A stretch of 64,000 nt of DNA from Nocardiopsis_B sediminis (GCF_042650565.1 NZ_JBHSBH010000002.1:108020-172019); one strand, 5' to 3'; counted from the first letter of the stretch, positions 26,344 to 38,545 are shown. Notes: generated from the letters alone by a model not told the origin. Program-made: numbers and translations.

Positions 26344-27426
26344 TCACTCGCGGAAGACCTGGTCGAACGCCGCCGCCAGGCGGTCGGGGTCGTGGCGGGG
26401 CGAGCCGTCGGGGGCGCCGACATCGGCCAGGACCAGCCGGCCGCCCAGCGCCTTGGCGGCGTCGTGGAGCGGGCCGGAGTCCTCGACGACGCCGCGGTCG
26501 GCCAGCACGACGTCGACCCCCAGGCGGGGGGCGTGGGCGGCCAGGACCTCCAGGTAGGTCTCGGGGCGGAAGCCGTCGGTCTCCCCCCGCTGCGGCGACA
26601 GGTTCAGCGCCACCATCCGGCGCGCCTTGCTCTCGACGAGCGCGTCGGCGAGGTCGGGCACCAGCAGGTGCGGGAGCACGCTGGTGAACCACGACCCGGG
26701 GCCGAACACGATCCAGTCGGCCTCGCGCACCGCCTTGACGGCCTGGGGCGAGGCCGGCGGGTTCTCGGGCACCAGGGAGATCGACCGCACCCGCCCCCGG
26801 GTGCTGGCGCAGGCGACCTGGCCGCGGACGGTGGTGATGCCGTGGGGCCGGGCGGGGTCGGCCCCCTCGACCTCGGCGACGATGTCCAGCGGCACCGACG
26901 ACATCGGCAGTACCCGGCCGTGGGCGCCGAGCAGCTGGCCCACCCAGTCGAGGCCGGCCACGGAATCGCCCAGCAGCTCCCACAGGGCGACGATGAGCAG
27001 GTTGCCGACCGCGTGCCCGTGCAGCTCCCCCTCGGAGCGGAAGCGGTGCTGGACGACCTCGCTCCAGGTGTGGCCCCATTCGTCGTCGCCGCACAGCGCC
27101 GCCAGGGCCATCCGAAGGTCGCCGGGCGGCAGCACGCCGAGCTCGCGGCGGAGCCGCCCGCTGGAGCCGCCGTCGTCGGCGACGGTGACGACCGCGGTGA
27201 CGTCGGTGGTCACCCGCCGCAGCGCCGAAAGCGATGCGTGCAACCCGTGCCCGCCCCCCAGGGCCACCACCCGCGGCGGCGGGGCGTCGTCGCGCCCGGG
27301 GTGCCCGTGCCCGCTGCGCCGGCGCCCGGCCGCGAAGCCGACATCGGCGGTCCGAAGGCCGTGGTCGGGGCCGGGAACCGGGGCGGGATGCGCGTCGCGC
27401 CCGCCGCCGGTGGGGTCGTCTGCCAT
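26344..27426 (-). CDS. yvcK: YvcK/CofD-like gluconeogenesis factor
   Basis: 360 aa. VVALGGGHGLHASL, TVADDGGSSGRLR and VFGPGSWFTSVLPHLLV are the UDP-GlcNAc-binding motifs of YvcK (CuvA in mycobacteria), which affects peptidoglycan precursor supply and growth on gluconeogenic carbon. The first 45 residues are Pro/Arg-rich and nonconserved, so a later start is possible. The frame extends to 27510 but ATG 27426 fits better. Confidence 0.9.
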   Translation of the reverse strand: MADDPTGGGRDAHPAPVPGPDHGLRTADVGFAAGRRRSGHGHPGRDDAPPPRVVALGGGHGLHASLSALRRVTTDVTAVVTVADDGGSSGRLRRELGVLPPGDLRMALAALCGDDEWGHTWSEVVQHRFRSEGELHGHAVGNLLIVALWELLGDSVAGLDWVGQLLGAHGRVLPMSSVPLDIVAEVEGADPARPHGITTVRGQVACASTRGRVRSISLVPENPPASPQAVKAVREADWIVFGPGSWFTSVLPHLLVPDLADALVESKARRMVALNLSPQRGETDGFRPETYLEVLAAHAPRLGVDVVLADRGVVEDSGPLHDAAKALGGRLVLADVGAPDGSPRHDPDRLAAAFDQVFRE

Positions 27427-27583
27427 CGGAGTCCGCTTACCTCTGGGTCGTTGTCGGATGAGCACCGCGCGGAGACCCGGGATCGGGGCAGGTGAACCGA
27501 TGCGCACCACGGGTGGAATGGACCAATGCTAAGGCCCGCAGGGGCGTGCGCCGATCCTCCTCGCGGGCAACGGCCCGTCGCGG

Positions 27584-28504
27584 TCACTCCCGGCCGAGGT
27601 CGCGGTGGACCACGTGCACCTCAAGGCCCTGTTCACGCAGCCGCTCGCCGAACTGCTCGGCCATGGCGACACTCCGGTGTTTACCGCCTGTACACCCCAC
27701 GGCAAGCGTCATGTAGTGCTTGCCTTCGCGCTGGTAGCCGGCGATGACCAGGCGCAGCACCTCGGAGTAGGAGTCGAGCATCTCCTTGGCGCCGTTCTGC
27801 GCGAGCACGTACTCCAGCACGGGGGCGTCGCGCCCGTTCATCGGGCGCAGCTCGGGGATCCAGTGCGGGTTGGGCAGGAAGCGGCAGTCCAGGACGAGGT
27901 CGGCGTCGACGGGCAGCCCGTGCTTGAACCCGAAGGAGACGATGTTGGCGCGCGGCTTGGACTCCTCGGCCTCGCCGAAGAAGCCGATGACCTTCGCCTT
28001 GAGCTGGTGCACGTTGAGCTGGGAGGTGTCGATGACGAGGTCGGCCTCGCCGCGGATGGCGCGCAGGGTCTCGCGCTCGCGCGCGATGCCGTCGGTCAGG
28101 CGGCCGTCGGCCTGGAGGGGGTGGGGGCGCCGCACGCTCTCGAAGCGCCGCACCAGGGTGTCGTCGCCGGCCTCCAGGAACACCACGCGCGCGGCGATGC
28201 CGAGCCGGCGCAGCTCCTCGACGGTCGACAGCAGGTCCTCGGTGAACGCCATGCTGCGCACGTCGACCACCGCCGCCACCCGCGGCACGGCGCCCTGGGT
28301 GCGGCCGGCGAGGTCGATCATGGTCGGCAGCAGGCCCGGCGGCAGGTTGTCGACGACGAACCAGTCCAGGTCCTCCAGTGCCCGCGCGGCGGTGCTGCGC
28401 CCGGCACCCGACATGCCCGTGACGATGACGATCTCGGGCGGGAGGCTCCCGCTGAGACTGCCGTTGCCGTTGCCGGTCTTGTCATCCCCCATGGTGTGGC
28501 TCAT
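27584..28504 (-). CDS. rapZ: RapZ-like RNase adapter / nucleotide-binding protein
   Basis: 306 aa. Walker A is IVTGMSGAGRSTA (about 26-38) and the C-terminal CTGGKHRSVAMAEQF is the family block (former YvcJ/YhbJ). The start overlaps the 3' end of uvrC by 23 bp, showing translational coupling. In E. coli RapZ steers glmS RNA decay; in actinobacteria its role is less clear. Confidence 0.94.
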   Translation of the reverse strand: MSHTMGDDKTGNGNGSLSGSLPPEIVIVTGMSGAGRSTAARALEDLDWFVVDNLPPGLLPTMIDLAGRTQGAVPRVAAVVDVRSMAFTEDLLSTVEELRRLGIAARVVFLEAGDDTLVRRFESVRRPHPLQADGRLTDGIARERETLRAIRGEADLVIDTSQLNVHQLKAKVIGFFGEAEESKPRANIVSFGFKHGLPVDADLVLDCRFLPNPHWIPELRPMNGRDAPVLEYVLAQNGAKEMLDSYSEVLRLVIAGYQREGKHYMTLAVGCTGGKHRSVAMAEQFGERLREQGLEVHVVHRDLGRE

Positions 28505-30581
28505 CCTCGTCTGCTGGGCCGCGCCCTGTGGGCGGTACGCGGCTCTCGTCGTCGTTGCCTTGGCCCGGCCGCCGCACGCCTCCCCCTGGTTCGCCGCTCA
28601 GCCGGGCGTGGATGGACTCGGCGAGCCGCGCGCCGATTCCGGGGACCTCCGCGATCTCCTCCGCCGTGGCCGCGGCGAGCCGCTTCACCGACCCGAAGTG
28701 TTTCAGCAGCGCCGTGCGGCGCGTGGGCCCCAGGCCCGGCATGTCGTCGAGCGCGCTGCCGGTGAGCGCCTTGGCGCGCTTCTGCCGGTGGTAGGTGATC
28801 GCGAACCGGTGCGCTTCGTCGCGCACGCGCTGCAACAGGTACAGGCCCTCGCCGGTCCGCGGCAGGATCACCGGATCGTCGTCGTCGGGAAGCCACACCT
28901 CTTCCAGCCGTTTGGCGAGACCGCACACGGCGATGTCGTCGATACCGAGTTCGTCCAGGGCGCGCTTGGCGGCCTGGACCTGCGGACGTCCGCCGTCCAC
29001 CACCACCAGGTTAGGCGGATAGGCGAACTTGGCGGGCGCCGACGGGGATTCTTTGCCTGAGGTCACAGGCGGGCCGCCCTCGGCGCCCGGGGCGGGCAGG
29101 CCATCAGTGTCGGCATGGTCGTCGCCCATGGTGGCGACCTCGCCGTGCTTGCGGCTCTCCTCCAGGTAGCGGGTGAAGCGGCGGGTGATGACCTCGTGCA
29201 TGGAGGCGACGTCGTTCTGCTCGGCGTCGCCCCGGCTGGTGCCGCGGATGCTGAAGCGCCGGTACTCGGGCTTGCGGGCCAGGCCGTCCTCGAAGACCAC
29301 CATGGACGCCACCACGTGCTCGCCCATGAGGTTGGAGATGTCGAAGCACTCGATGCGCAGCGGGGCTTCGTCCAGGCCCAGGGCCTCCTGGATCTCGCCC
29401 AGGGCGCGGCTGCGCGTGGTGAGGTCGCCCGCGCGCTGGGTCTTGTGCCGGGCCAGCGCCTGGTCGGCGTTCTTGGCGACGGTTTCGAGCAGTGTCTTCT
29501 TGTCGCCCCGCTGGGGCACCCGGAGGTCGACCGCGGAGCCGCGGCGCTCGCTGAGCCAGGCGGTGACGGCGGCGCGGTCGGCGGGCTCGGCCGAGACCAG
29601 GACCTCGCGCGGGATCGCGGTGGCCTCGCCGTCGGGGGCGCCGTCGCCGTTGCCGTAGGCCTGGGCGAGGAAGCGCTCGACGAGGTGGCCGGTGCCGACG
29701 TCCTCGACCTTGTCGACGACCCAGCCCCGCTGGCCGCGGATGCGCCCCCCGCGCACGTAGAACACCTGGACGGCGGCCTCCAGCTGGTCCTCGGCGACGG
29801 CGATGACGTCGCAGTCGGTGGAGTCGCCCAGGACCACCGCCTGCTTCTCCAGGGCGGTGCGCAGGGCCTGGATGTCGTCGCGCAGGCGCGCGGCGCGCTC
29901 GTACTCCTGCTCCACGGCGGCGTCGCGCATGTCCTGCTCCAGGCGGCGGATGAACCGGCCGGTGTCGCCGGCCATGAAGGAGCAGAAGTCCTCGGCCAGC
30001 GCGCGGTGCTCGTCGGCGTCGACGCGGCCGACGCAGGGGGCGACGCACTTGCCGATGTAGCCGAGCAGGCAAGGGCGCCCCGCATTGCGGGCGCTCCGGA
30101 ATACCCCCGCCGAGCAGGTGCGCACGGGGAAGACGCGCAGCAGCAGGTCGACGGTCTCGCGGATGGCCCAGGCGTGGCCGTAGGGGCCGAAGTAGCGGAC
30201 GCCCTTGCGCTTGGCGCCGCGCATGACCTGGATGCGGGGGTAGTCCTCGCCCATGGTGACGGCGAGGTAGGGGTAGCTCTTGTCGTCGCGGTACTTGACG
30301 TTGAAGCGGGGGTCGTACTCCTTGATCCAGGAGTACTCCAGTTGCAGCGCCTCGACCTCGGTGCCCACGATCGTCCAGTCGACGTCGGCGGCGGTGGCGA
30401 CCATGTTCTGGGTGCGCGGGTGCAGGCCGGCGAAGTCCTGGAAGTAGGTCGACAGGCGCGCACGCAGGTTCTTCGCCTTGCCCACGTAGATGACCCGGCC
30501 GTGCTCGTCTCTGAAGCGGTAGACCCCGGGGGTGGTCGGGATGGAGCCGGGACGGGGTCGCAACTGGGGTTGGGCTGGCAT
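28482..30581 (-). CDS. uvrC: UvrABC excinuclease subunit C
   Basis: 699 aa. The GIY-YIG nuclease (GVYRFRDEHGRVIYVGKAKNLRARL, residues 20-45), a Cys-cluster (CSAG, RPCLLGYIGKC), the UVR motif, the RNase H-like domain (VVVDGGRPQV) and two HhH motifs (DMPGLGPTRR and EVPGIGARL) are in order. The ATG at 30581 fits family length; GGAGG is only one base upstream of it. A low-complexity insert (about residues 495-525, DDHADTDGL to SGKESPSAPA) lies before the second nuclease. Confidence 0.95.
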   Translation of the reverse strand: MPAQPQLRPRPGSIPTTPGVYRFRDEHGRVIYVGKAKNLRARLSTYFQDFAGLHPRTQNMVATAADVDWTIVGTEVEALQLEYSWIKEYDPRFNVKYRDDKSYPYLAVTMGEDYPRIQVMRGAKRKGVRYFGPYGHAWAIRETVDLLLRVFPVRTCSAGVFRSARNAGRPCLLGYIGKCVAPCVGRVDADEHRALAEDFCSFMAGDTGRFIRRLEQDMRDAAVEQEYERAARLRDDIQALRTALEKQAVVLGDSTDCDVIAVAEDQLEAAVQVFYVRGGRIRGQRGWVVDKVEDVGTGHLVERFLAQAYGNGDGAPDGEATAIPREVLVSAEPADRAAVTAWLSERRGSAVDLRVPQRGDKKTLLETVAKNADQALARHKTQRAGDLTTRSRALGEIQEALGLDEAPLRIECFDISNLMGEHVVASMVVFEDGLARKPEYRRFSIRGTSRGDAEQNDVASMHEVITRRFTRYLEESRKHGEVATMGDDHADTDGLPAPGAEGGPPVTSGKESPSAPAKFAYPPNLVVVDGGRPQVQAAKRALDELGIDDIAVCGLAKRLEEVWLPDDDDPVILPRTGEGLYLLQRVRDEAHRFAITYHRQKRAKALTGSALDDMPGLGPTRRTALLKHFGSVKRLAAATAEEIAEVPGIGARLAESIHARLSGEPGGGVRRPGQGNDDESRVPPTGRGPADEDEPHHGG

Positions 30582-30785
30582 GCCTCCATTGTGGTAGGCG
30601 GCGCGGACATCGGCCACTCGCCGTCACCGCGGCGGCGCCCCGGACCGGCGGCTATGGAGGGAAAGGCAGGTCAGCGGGGTCGCGGACAGTGGGTGCGTCC
30701 GGGAAGATGTCACGATTCGGTATCCACATGCCCTAGGTTGGGCGGGTACGAACGGAATTTTCACTAGCTCACGAGGAGTCCATCC

Positions 30786-32075
30786 GTGGATGTCGTCCAG
30801 TGGATCACGATCGGCGTCGCCGTCGCGGTCTCCGTGCTCGTTGTCACGGTCGCGCACTGGTTGCTCACCCACCAGCTCGGCCGGGTCTGGTCCTTGGCCG
30901 GGCCGCTCGTCGCGCGCTGCCGGGGCTCGGCCTACGCCGCGGCGGCCGTCATCGGCATCAACGTCTCGCTGCCCGCCCGCGGTGAACTGGCCGACCGGTC
31001 CCTGTTCCCGCTGATCCAGCACGGGATGTCGATCCTGCTGATCGGCGCGCTGACCTGGCTGGCGCTGACGGTGGCCTACGCGGTGACCGACACCGTCCTG
31101 GTCAAGCTCGCCGAGCGCAACGCCGACGACGACCGGCGCTCCCGCCGCTTGCAGACCCAGGTGCGGCTGCTGCGCCGGGTGACCGCGAGCATCATCGGGT
31201 TCCTCGCGGTGGCGGCCATCCTGTTCACCTTCCCCGCGGTGCAGGGGCTGGGCGCCGGGCTGCTGGCATCGGCCGGCCTGCTGTCGGTGGTGGCCGGCGT
31301 GGCGGCGCAGTCGACCCTGGGCAACGTCTTCGCGGGGTTGCAGCTGGCGTTCAGCGATGCGCTGCGGATCAACGACATCGTGGTGTTCCAGGGCGAGTGG
31401 GGGCGCGTCGAGGAGCTGAGCCTGACCAACGTGACCCTGCGGATGTGGGACGAGCGGCGCCTGGTGGTACCGGTCTCGCACTTCACCACCAACCCGTTCG
31501 AGAACTGGACCAAGCAGGGCGCGTCGATCACCGGCTGGGTGATGCTCCAGGTCGACTGGTCGGTGCCGATCGACAAGGTCCGCGAAGAGGTGGGCGCCTT
31601 CGTCACCGAGCACCCGCTGTGGGACGGGCGGCGCTGGTCGCTCCAGGCCACCGACATCCTCGACGGCGGGGTGGTGCAGCTGCGCGCGGTGGCGACGACG
31701 GCCGACTCCGACGCCCGCTGGGACCTCGCCTGCGACCTGCGCGAGCACCTCATCGGGTTCATCAACGCGAACTACCCGGAGGCGCTGCCGCGGGGGCGGA
31801 CCGAGTTCATCGTCGCCGGCGAGGACGAGTACGCGACCGCATTCCCGCAGTCGGCGTTCCGCCGGGGCCGCCCATCGGGCGGCGAGGCGGGCTCCGCGGG
31901 CGGGGCGGGTTCCCCGGGTGGCGCGGGCTCCCCCGGGCCGGACGGATCGGTCGGGGTGGCCGGCTCCCGGGGCGCAGAGAGCGGATCTTCCAAGGCCGAC
32001 GGGTCTGAGGACAACGGCAGCCGCGGTGACGGCGACGGAGATGGCGACGGCTCCGGAAGCGGCGACGGCGAGTAG
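30786..32075 (+). CDS. Small-conductance mechanosensitive channel (MscS family)
   Basis: 429 aa from a GTG with AGGAG eight bases upstream. After three to four N-terminal helices comes the pore helix region AGVAAQSTLGNVFAGLQLAFSDALRINDIV (split here as QSTLGNVFAG and DALRINDIV), then the MscS beta domain. It releases solutes on osmotic downshock. The last 70 residues are Gly/Ser/Asp-rich, long and low complexity, which is unusual. Its start is divergent from uvrC. Confidence 0.92.
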   Translation: MDVVQWITIGVAVAVSVLVVTVAHWLLTHQLGRVWSLAGPLVARCRGSAYAAAAVIGINVSLPARGELADRSLFPLIQHGMSILLIGALTWLALTVAYAVTDTVLVKLAERNADDDRRSRRLQTQVRLLRRVTASIIGFLAVAAILFTFPAVQGLGAGLLASAGLLSVVAGVAAQSTLGNVFAGLQLAFSDALRINDIVVFQGEWGRVEELSLTNVTLRMWDERRLVVPVSHFTTNPFENWTKQGASITGWVMLQVDWSVPIDKVREEVGAFVTEHPLWDGRRWSLQATDILDGGVVQLRAVATTADSDARWDLACDLREHLIGFINANYPEALPRGRTEFIVAGEDEYATAFPQSAFRRGRPSGGEAGSAGGAGSPGGAGSPGPDGSVGVAGSRGAESGSSKADGSEDNGSRGDGDGDGDGSGSGDGE

Positions 32076-32141
32076 GGCCGGGGCGGTGCGCGAAGCGGGA
32101 GCGGGCGCCCCGACCGTGCCGAGGGTGGGCGGGGTCCGGTG

Positions 32142-32558
32142 TCACTCCAGGGTGATGTCGGTCCCCGCCACCGAGATGGTCAGCTCCTCCAAGGGCTCCT
32201 GAGCGGGCCCGGCCAGGACGGCCCCGGTCGCGATGTCGAACTCACTGCCGTGACACAGGCAGTGGATGTTCTCCTCGACCTCCTGGATCGTGCACCCGAC
32301 ATGCGGGCACACGGCGTTGAACGCCTTGTACTCCCCCTCGGTGGGCTGGGTGATGACGAGCTTCCCTTCGATGATGATGGCGCCGCCGCCTTCGGGGATG
32401 TCGGTGGTCTGCGCCACCACCGTGCCCCGGAGGGCATCCTGCGGCTGGGGCTTGTTCTCCTCAGCCCCACAGGCGGCGGCCCCCACGACGGCGGCCCCCG
32501 CCGCCCCGGCAGCCCCGAGCAGCCGCCGCCGGCTCATCCCACACGCCCCCGCACACAT
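32142..32558 (-). CDS. Rieske [2Fe-2S] lipoprotein-like protein with Tat signal
   Basis: 138 aa. N-terminal SRRRLLGAAGAAGAAVVGAAACG is a twin-arginine signal followed by an AC(G) lipobox-like site. The cluster ligands are CPHVGC and CLCHG-type: CPHxGC at about 90-95 and CxCHG at about 105-110. It should be an exported electron-transfer protein. ATG at 32558 is preceded by AAGGGGA. The unusual TACTACAC palindrome just upstream suggests regulation (next entry). Confidence 0.86.
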   Translation of the reverse strand: MCAGACGMSRRRLLGAAGAAGAAVVGAAACGAEENKPQPQDALRGTVVAQTTDIPEGGGAIIIEGKLVITQPTEGEYKAFNAVCPHVGCTIQEVEENIHCLCHGSEFDIATGAVLAGPAQEPLEELTISVAGTDITLE

Positions 32559-32587
32559 CGCGCGATCCCCTTCGGTCCGACCGTTAC

Positions 32588-32604
32588 TACTACACAGTGT
32601 AGTA
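32588..32604 (-). promoter_or_regulatory. BlaI/CopY-like operator in front of the Rieske gene
   Basis: TACTACACAGTGTAGTA is a perfect palindrome with 8-bp arms about a central base, 30-46 bases upstream of the start. TACTACA and TGTAGTA half-sites resemble BlaI/MecI operators, with a 3-base centre where the CopY-type TACANNTGTA has two. No BlaI gene is in the window. Confidence 0.6.
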
Positions 32605-32683
32605 CCGGTCTGGAGGCGGCTCACCGGGGCCTGAAGGACGACGATGGCCCCAGCGCGATGCCGGGGCCATCGGTGTGTCCGGG

Positions 32684-33685
32684 TCAGCCGGCTCGGACCA
32701 CCATCGTGCGGGCGACCTTGTCGTGGAGGCCCTGGCATCGTGGGCCGTCCCATAGGGGCCACAGGGCCACTGCCAGCAGCGCGAACGGGCCCAGGAAGAT
32801 CACCGCCACCCAGCCCAGCGCCATGGTGAGGCTGCCGATGTTGAGGACCGCCGAGCGCGCGATGATCGAGGAGACCGGGATGGGTCCCGGTCGTCCTCCG
32901 GAGTCGGCAGGGGCGACCTCCAGCTTCATGAGGCTCTTGCCGAACGTGCGGCGCCTGCCCTTCACCAGCACCGTGTCGTAGATGGTGAGGATGAGGAAGT
33001 TGACCACACTGAAGATGATCACGAAGTTGCGCCAGATGACGGAGCCGTCGCGCAGGCCGTCGAGCGCCTGGCCGCCGATCCAGACCAACGCGATGATCAG
33101 CGCAACGATGGACGCGGGCACCAGCACGATCACCCAGTCGATGATCCGGGCGGCCGCCCGGGCCCCCCAGGGGGCCACCGGGCGCTCCGGCTCGACCCCA
33201 CTGGCGGGCGGGGGCGGCACCGGGACGGGCGCCATGGGCTCGGCGCTCCGGTACGGCGCCGGTGCGGCGTCACGGTAGGCGGGAGGGGGCGGGGCGGCCG
33301 CGTGCCCGCCCGGAGGGCGGTAGGGCGGGGGTGCGGGTGTACCGGGATCATCTGCGCCACGGTAAGGCGGCGGCGCAGGCGTGACCGGTTCATCGGCACG
33401 GTAGGGCGGCGGTGCCGGCGTGGCGGGATCGTTCGGCCCACGGTAGGGCGGCGGCGGTTCGGGGGCGGAGTTCCTGTACGGCGGAGGATCGGCGCTCCCG
33501 TCCGGGGTCGCGTCGGCGCCCCTGTACGGTGCCGGGCCGGGGTCGCGGTAGGTCGGCAACGGGCCTGCGGGGTCGTCCGGGCCGCGGTAGGGCGGTGGTG
33601 AGCCGCCGGCCCACCCGCCCTGGTCGTGGCGTGCGGGCTGCTGCGGAACACCCGCCCCGTCGTTCCAGGGCGGCGGGTGGCTCAT
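32684..33685 (-). CDS. RDD-family membrane protein with a PPPYRG repeat N-terminus
   Basis: 333 aa. The first 155 residues are Pro/Tyr/Arg-rich with about ten PxYR units (PPPYRG, PPPYRA, PPPYRP and variants). Then RIIDWVIV, two more helices, TFGKSLMKLEV and LHDKVARTMVV are the RDD pattern. RDD proteins are membrane proteins, partly Na+/H+ antiporters; the function here is unknown. Proline repeats at the cytoplasmic N-terminus are common in actinobacterial RDD proteins and may bind partners. Confidence 0.85.
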   Translation of the reverse strand: MSHPPPWNDGAGVPQQPARHDQGGWAGGSPPPYRGPDDPAGPLPTYRDPGPAPYRGADATPDGSADPPPYRNSAPEPPPPYRGPNDPATPAPPPYRADEPVTPAPPPYRGADDPGTPAPPPYRPPGGHAAAPPPPAYRDAAPAPYRSAEPMAPVPVPPPPASGVEPERPVAPWGARAAARIIDWVIVLVPASIVALIIALVWIGGQALDGLRDGSVIWRNFVIIFSVVNFLILTIYDTVLVKGRRRTFGKSLMKLEVAPADSGGRPGPIPVSSIIARSAVLNIGSLTMALGWVAVIFLGPFALLAVALWPLWDGPRCQGLHDKVARTMVVRAG

Positions 33686-33814
33686 CGGAAGCGATACCTC
33701 CTCGGGGGCACGGCGGAAGGCTCGGCGCCTGAGCGGCGTGCCGGATGCGTCAGGCGGGGCGGACGGAGCTCCGCCGGCCCGGCCGGGCCGGGGCGGCGGG
33801 CCCGACGACGATGC

Positions 33815-34390
33815 CTATGACGATACCGATCCCGCCGGCTCGCCGACCACCGCCGTATCGCCGACCCTGTCGTGGATCCCGCGCCGCTGCGGCGAGGTGA
33901 AGACCGACACGACGGCGTAGGCCGACACCATGAGCGCGATCATCCCGAGCACGGGCACGAAGTTGAACAGCACCGACGCATACAGCACCGCCGAGCGCTT
34001 GAACACCGCCACGGGCACCGGCGGCTCACCCGGTCCGGGCGCCGGCTCCTCGGGCGCGGCGCCGCCGGTTCCGGCGCCCGCTGCGGCCCACGAACGGGCC
34101 TCGGGGGCCGGGGCGGTCGCGATCCGCACCCGGCACACCCACTTGCCGATGGTGCCCCCGTACAGGGCGGTGAAGACGACCTCGTAGCCGGTGTAGAGCG
34201 CGAACAGGCTGAGCGACAGCACCACCGCGGGCAGCGGCTGGATGCCCGAGGGATCGGCGCCCCCGGGCAGGGTGCGCACCGCCAGCGAGGTGACGGCCAG
34301 CCCGGCCGCGCCGGTGATGAGCAGGTCGATGAGCCGGGCCGCGATCCGCCGGCCGAGTGCGGCAGGGGGCGAGCCGGGGGGAACGCTCAT
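33815..34390 (-). CDS. RDD-family membrane protein
   Basis: 191 aa. ARLIDLLITGAAG, helix two, then GGTIGKWVCRVRI and IHDRVGDTAVVG match RDD proteins. AAGGAG precedes ATG 34390. A Pro/Ala-rich insert (about residues 105-130) splits the membrane segments. It is a paralogue of the 32684-33685 protein, 129 bp away, without the PPPYRG tail. Confidence 0.86.
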   Translation of the reverse strand: MSVPPGSPPAALGRRIAARLIDLLITGAAGLAVTSLAVRTLPGGADPSGIQPLPAVVLSLSLFALYTGYEVVFTALYGGTIGKWVCRVRIATAPAPEARSWAAAGAGTGGAAPEEPAPGPGEPPVPVAVFKRSAVLYASVLFNFVPVLGMIALMVSAYAVVSVFTSPQRRGIHDRVGDTAVVGEPAGSVSS

Positions 34391-34430
34391 CAGATCTCCT
34401 TGAACGGGGGCGCTGAGGGCGCTGACGATG

Positions 34431-37265
<2,835 letters not shown>

Positions 37266-37461
37266 GTGCTTGATCAGCCCTTTCGGCATCGGCTCGCGTG
37301 TCGGGGGCGCGCAGGCCCCCAGCAGGCCCCAATGAGGTGCACGCCACGCGGGATGGGTCGCGGGAGGAGGTGCGGCGCGGAGCGCGCGCCATCCGTCGTT
37401 GGTCCCCAGACCTCTAACTTAACGATTTCGGGGGGCGGAAACTTCCACACGGGAAACGCCC

Positions 37462-37489
37462 GATGCCCGCCGGTTCCCCGGCGGGCATC
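37462..37489 (-). terminator. Terminator after terC
   Basis: GATGCCCGCCGG (37462-37473) and CCGGCGGGCATC (37478-37489) make a 12-bp perfect stem with a TTCC loop, about 45 bp past the terC stop. GTTTCCC follows on the minus strand. Confidence 0.8.
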
Positions 37490-37510
37490 ACCACTATAGA
37501 CGACGTCAGG

Positions 37511-37524
37511 CGAACAGTCGTTCG
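37511..37524 (-). promoter_or_regulatory. LexA/SOS-type box
   Basis: CGAACAGTCGTTCG at 37511-37524 fits the actinobacterial SOS consensus TCGAAC-N4-GTTCGA in eleven of twelve positions, including a perfect right half. It lies 246 bp upstream of uvrA and just after terC; uvrA is SOS-regulated in several relatives. The terC hairpin lies between the box and uvrA, so its role is not certain. Confidence 0.6.
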
Positions 37525-37534
37525 AACTTTCCCA

Positions 37535-38545
37535 TCATTCTCCGCCGATGCTGCGCGGGCCCGATCCCGCCCGCTCCCCCGCTGACGGGGTCTTGCGGAG
37601 CAGGCTGGCGACGACGGTCACGGTCATCACGCCGAGGATCACGGTCAGCGAGAGGCCGGTGCTGATCTCGGGCACGTGGACGCCGTTCTCGTGCAGCGCG
37701 TGCAGGATCATCTTGACGCCGATGAACACCATGATCCCGGCCAGGCCCCAGCTGATGTAGGTGAGCCGGTCCATGAGCCCGGCCAGCAGGAAGTAGAGCT
37801 GGCGCAGGCCCAGCAGGGCGAACGCGTTGGCGGTGAAGACGATGTAGGCGTCCTGGGTGAGGCCGAAGATGGCCGGGATGGAGTCGACCGCGAAGACGAG
37901 GTCGGTGACGCCGATGGCCACGATCACCATGAGCATCGGGGTGACGTAGCGGCGCCCGTCCTTCTTCACGGTGAGTTTGGCGCCGTGGTAGTCGTCGGTC
38001 ACCGGCCACACCTGGCGCACCATGCGCACGGCGAAGCTCTGGGTGAAGTCCTGTTCCTCTTCGTCCTTCTTGACGTGGTCGCGGACGATCTTGACGGCGG
38101 TGTAGATGAGGAACGCGCCGAAGAGGTAGAACACCTCGCTCCAGGCGTTGATCGCCTGGGCGCCGATCGCGATGAAGATACCGCGCATGATCAGCGCGAT
38201 GACGATGCCGATCAGGAGCACTTCGTGCTGGTAGCGCTTGGGCACCGCGAAGCTGCCCATGATCAGGTAGAAGACGAAGAGGTTGTCGACGCTGAGGCTC
38301 TTCTCGGTCACGAAGCCCGCGAAGTACTCGCCGGCGATCGTGGCGCCGCCGTAGTACCAGACGCCGAACCCGAAGAGGATGGCGATGCCGATGTAGAAGG
38401 TGGCCCACCAGGCCGCCTGCTTCATCCCGAATTCCTTCGGGCCGCTCTTCTTGCTCCACGGGTGGTCGACGATCGCGAGGTCGACGGCGAGGATCACCAC
38501 CATCGCGCCGATGGTGGCAAGCCACACCCACATGGGGACATCCAT
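37535..38545 (-). CDS. terC: TerC-family membrane protein
   Basis: 336 aa with about nine membrane helices. AVDLAIVD, FVTEKSLSVDNLFVF and VVAIGVTDLVFAVDSIPAIFG are the acidic membrane motifs of TerC; relatives export Mn or help metallate exoenzymes. GGAGGAG precedes ATG 38545. A manganese riboswitch precedes the gene. Confidence 0.94.
   Translation of the reverse strand: MDVPMWVWLATIGAMVVILAVDLAIVDHPWSKKSGPKEFGMKQAAWWATFYIGIAILFGFGVWYYGGATIAGEYFAGFVTEKSLSVDNLFVFYLIMGSFAVPKRYQHEVLLIGIVIALIMRGIFIAIGAQAINAWSEVFYLFGAFLIYTAVKIVRDHVKKDEEEQDFTQSFAVRMVRQVWPVTDDYHGAKLTVKKDGRRYVTPMLMVIVAIGVTDLVFAVDSIPAIFGLTQDAYIVFTANAFALLGLRQLYFLLAGLMDRLTYISWGLAGIMVFIGVKMILHALHENGVHVPEISTGLSLTVILGVMTVTVVASLLRKTPSAGERAGSGPRSIGGE

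Noticed and set aside
37266..37461. SOS box directly at the uvrA promoter
   Set aside because: No second CGAAC-N4-GTTCG is present here; the only match is farther upstream at 37511.
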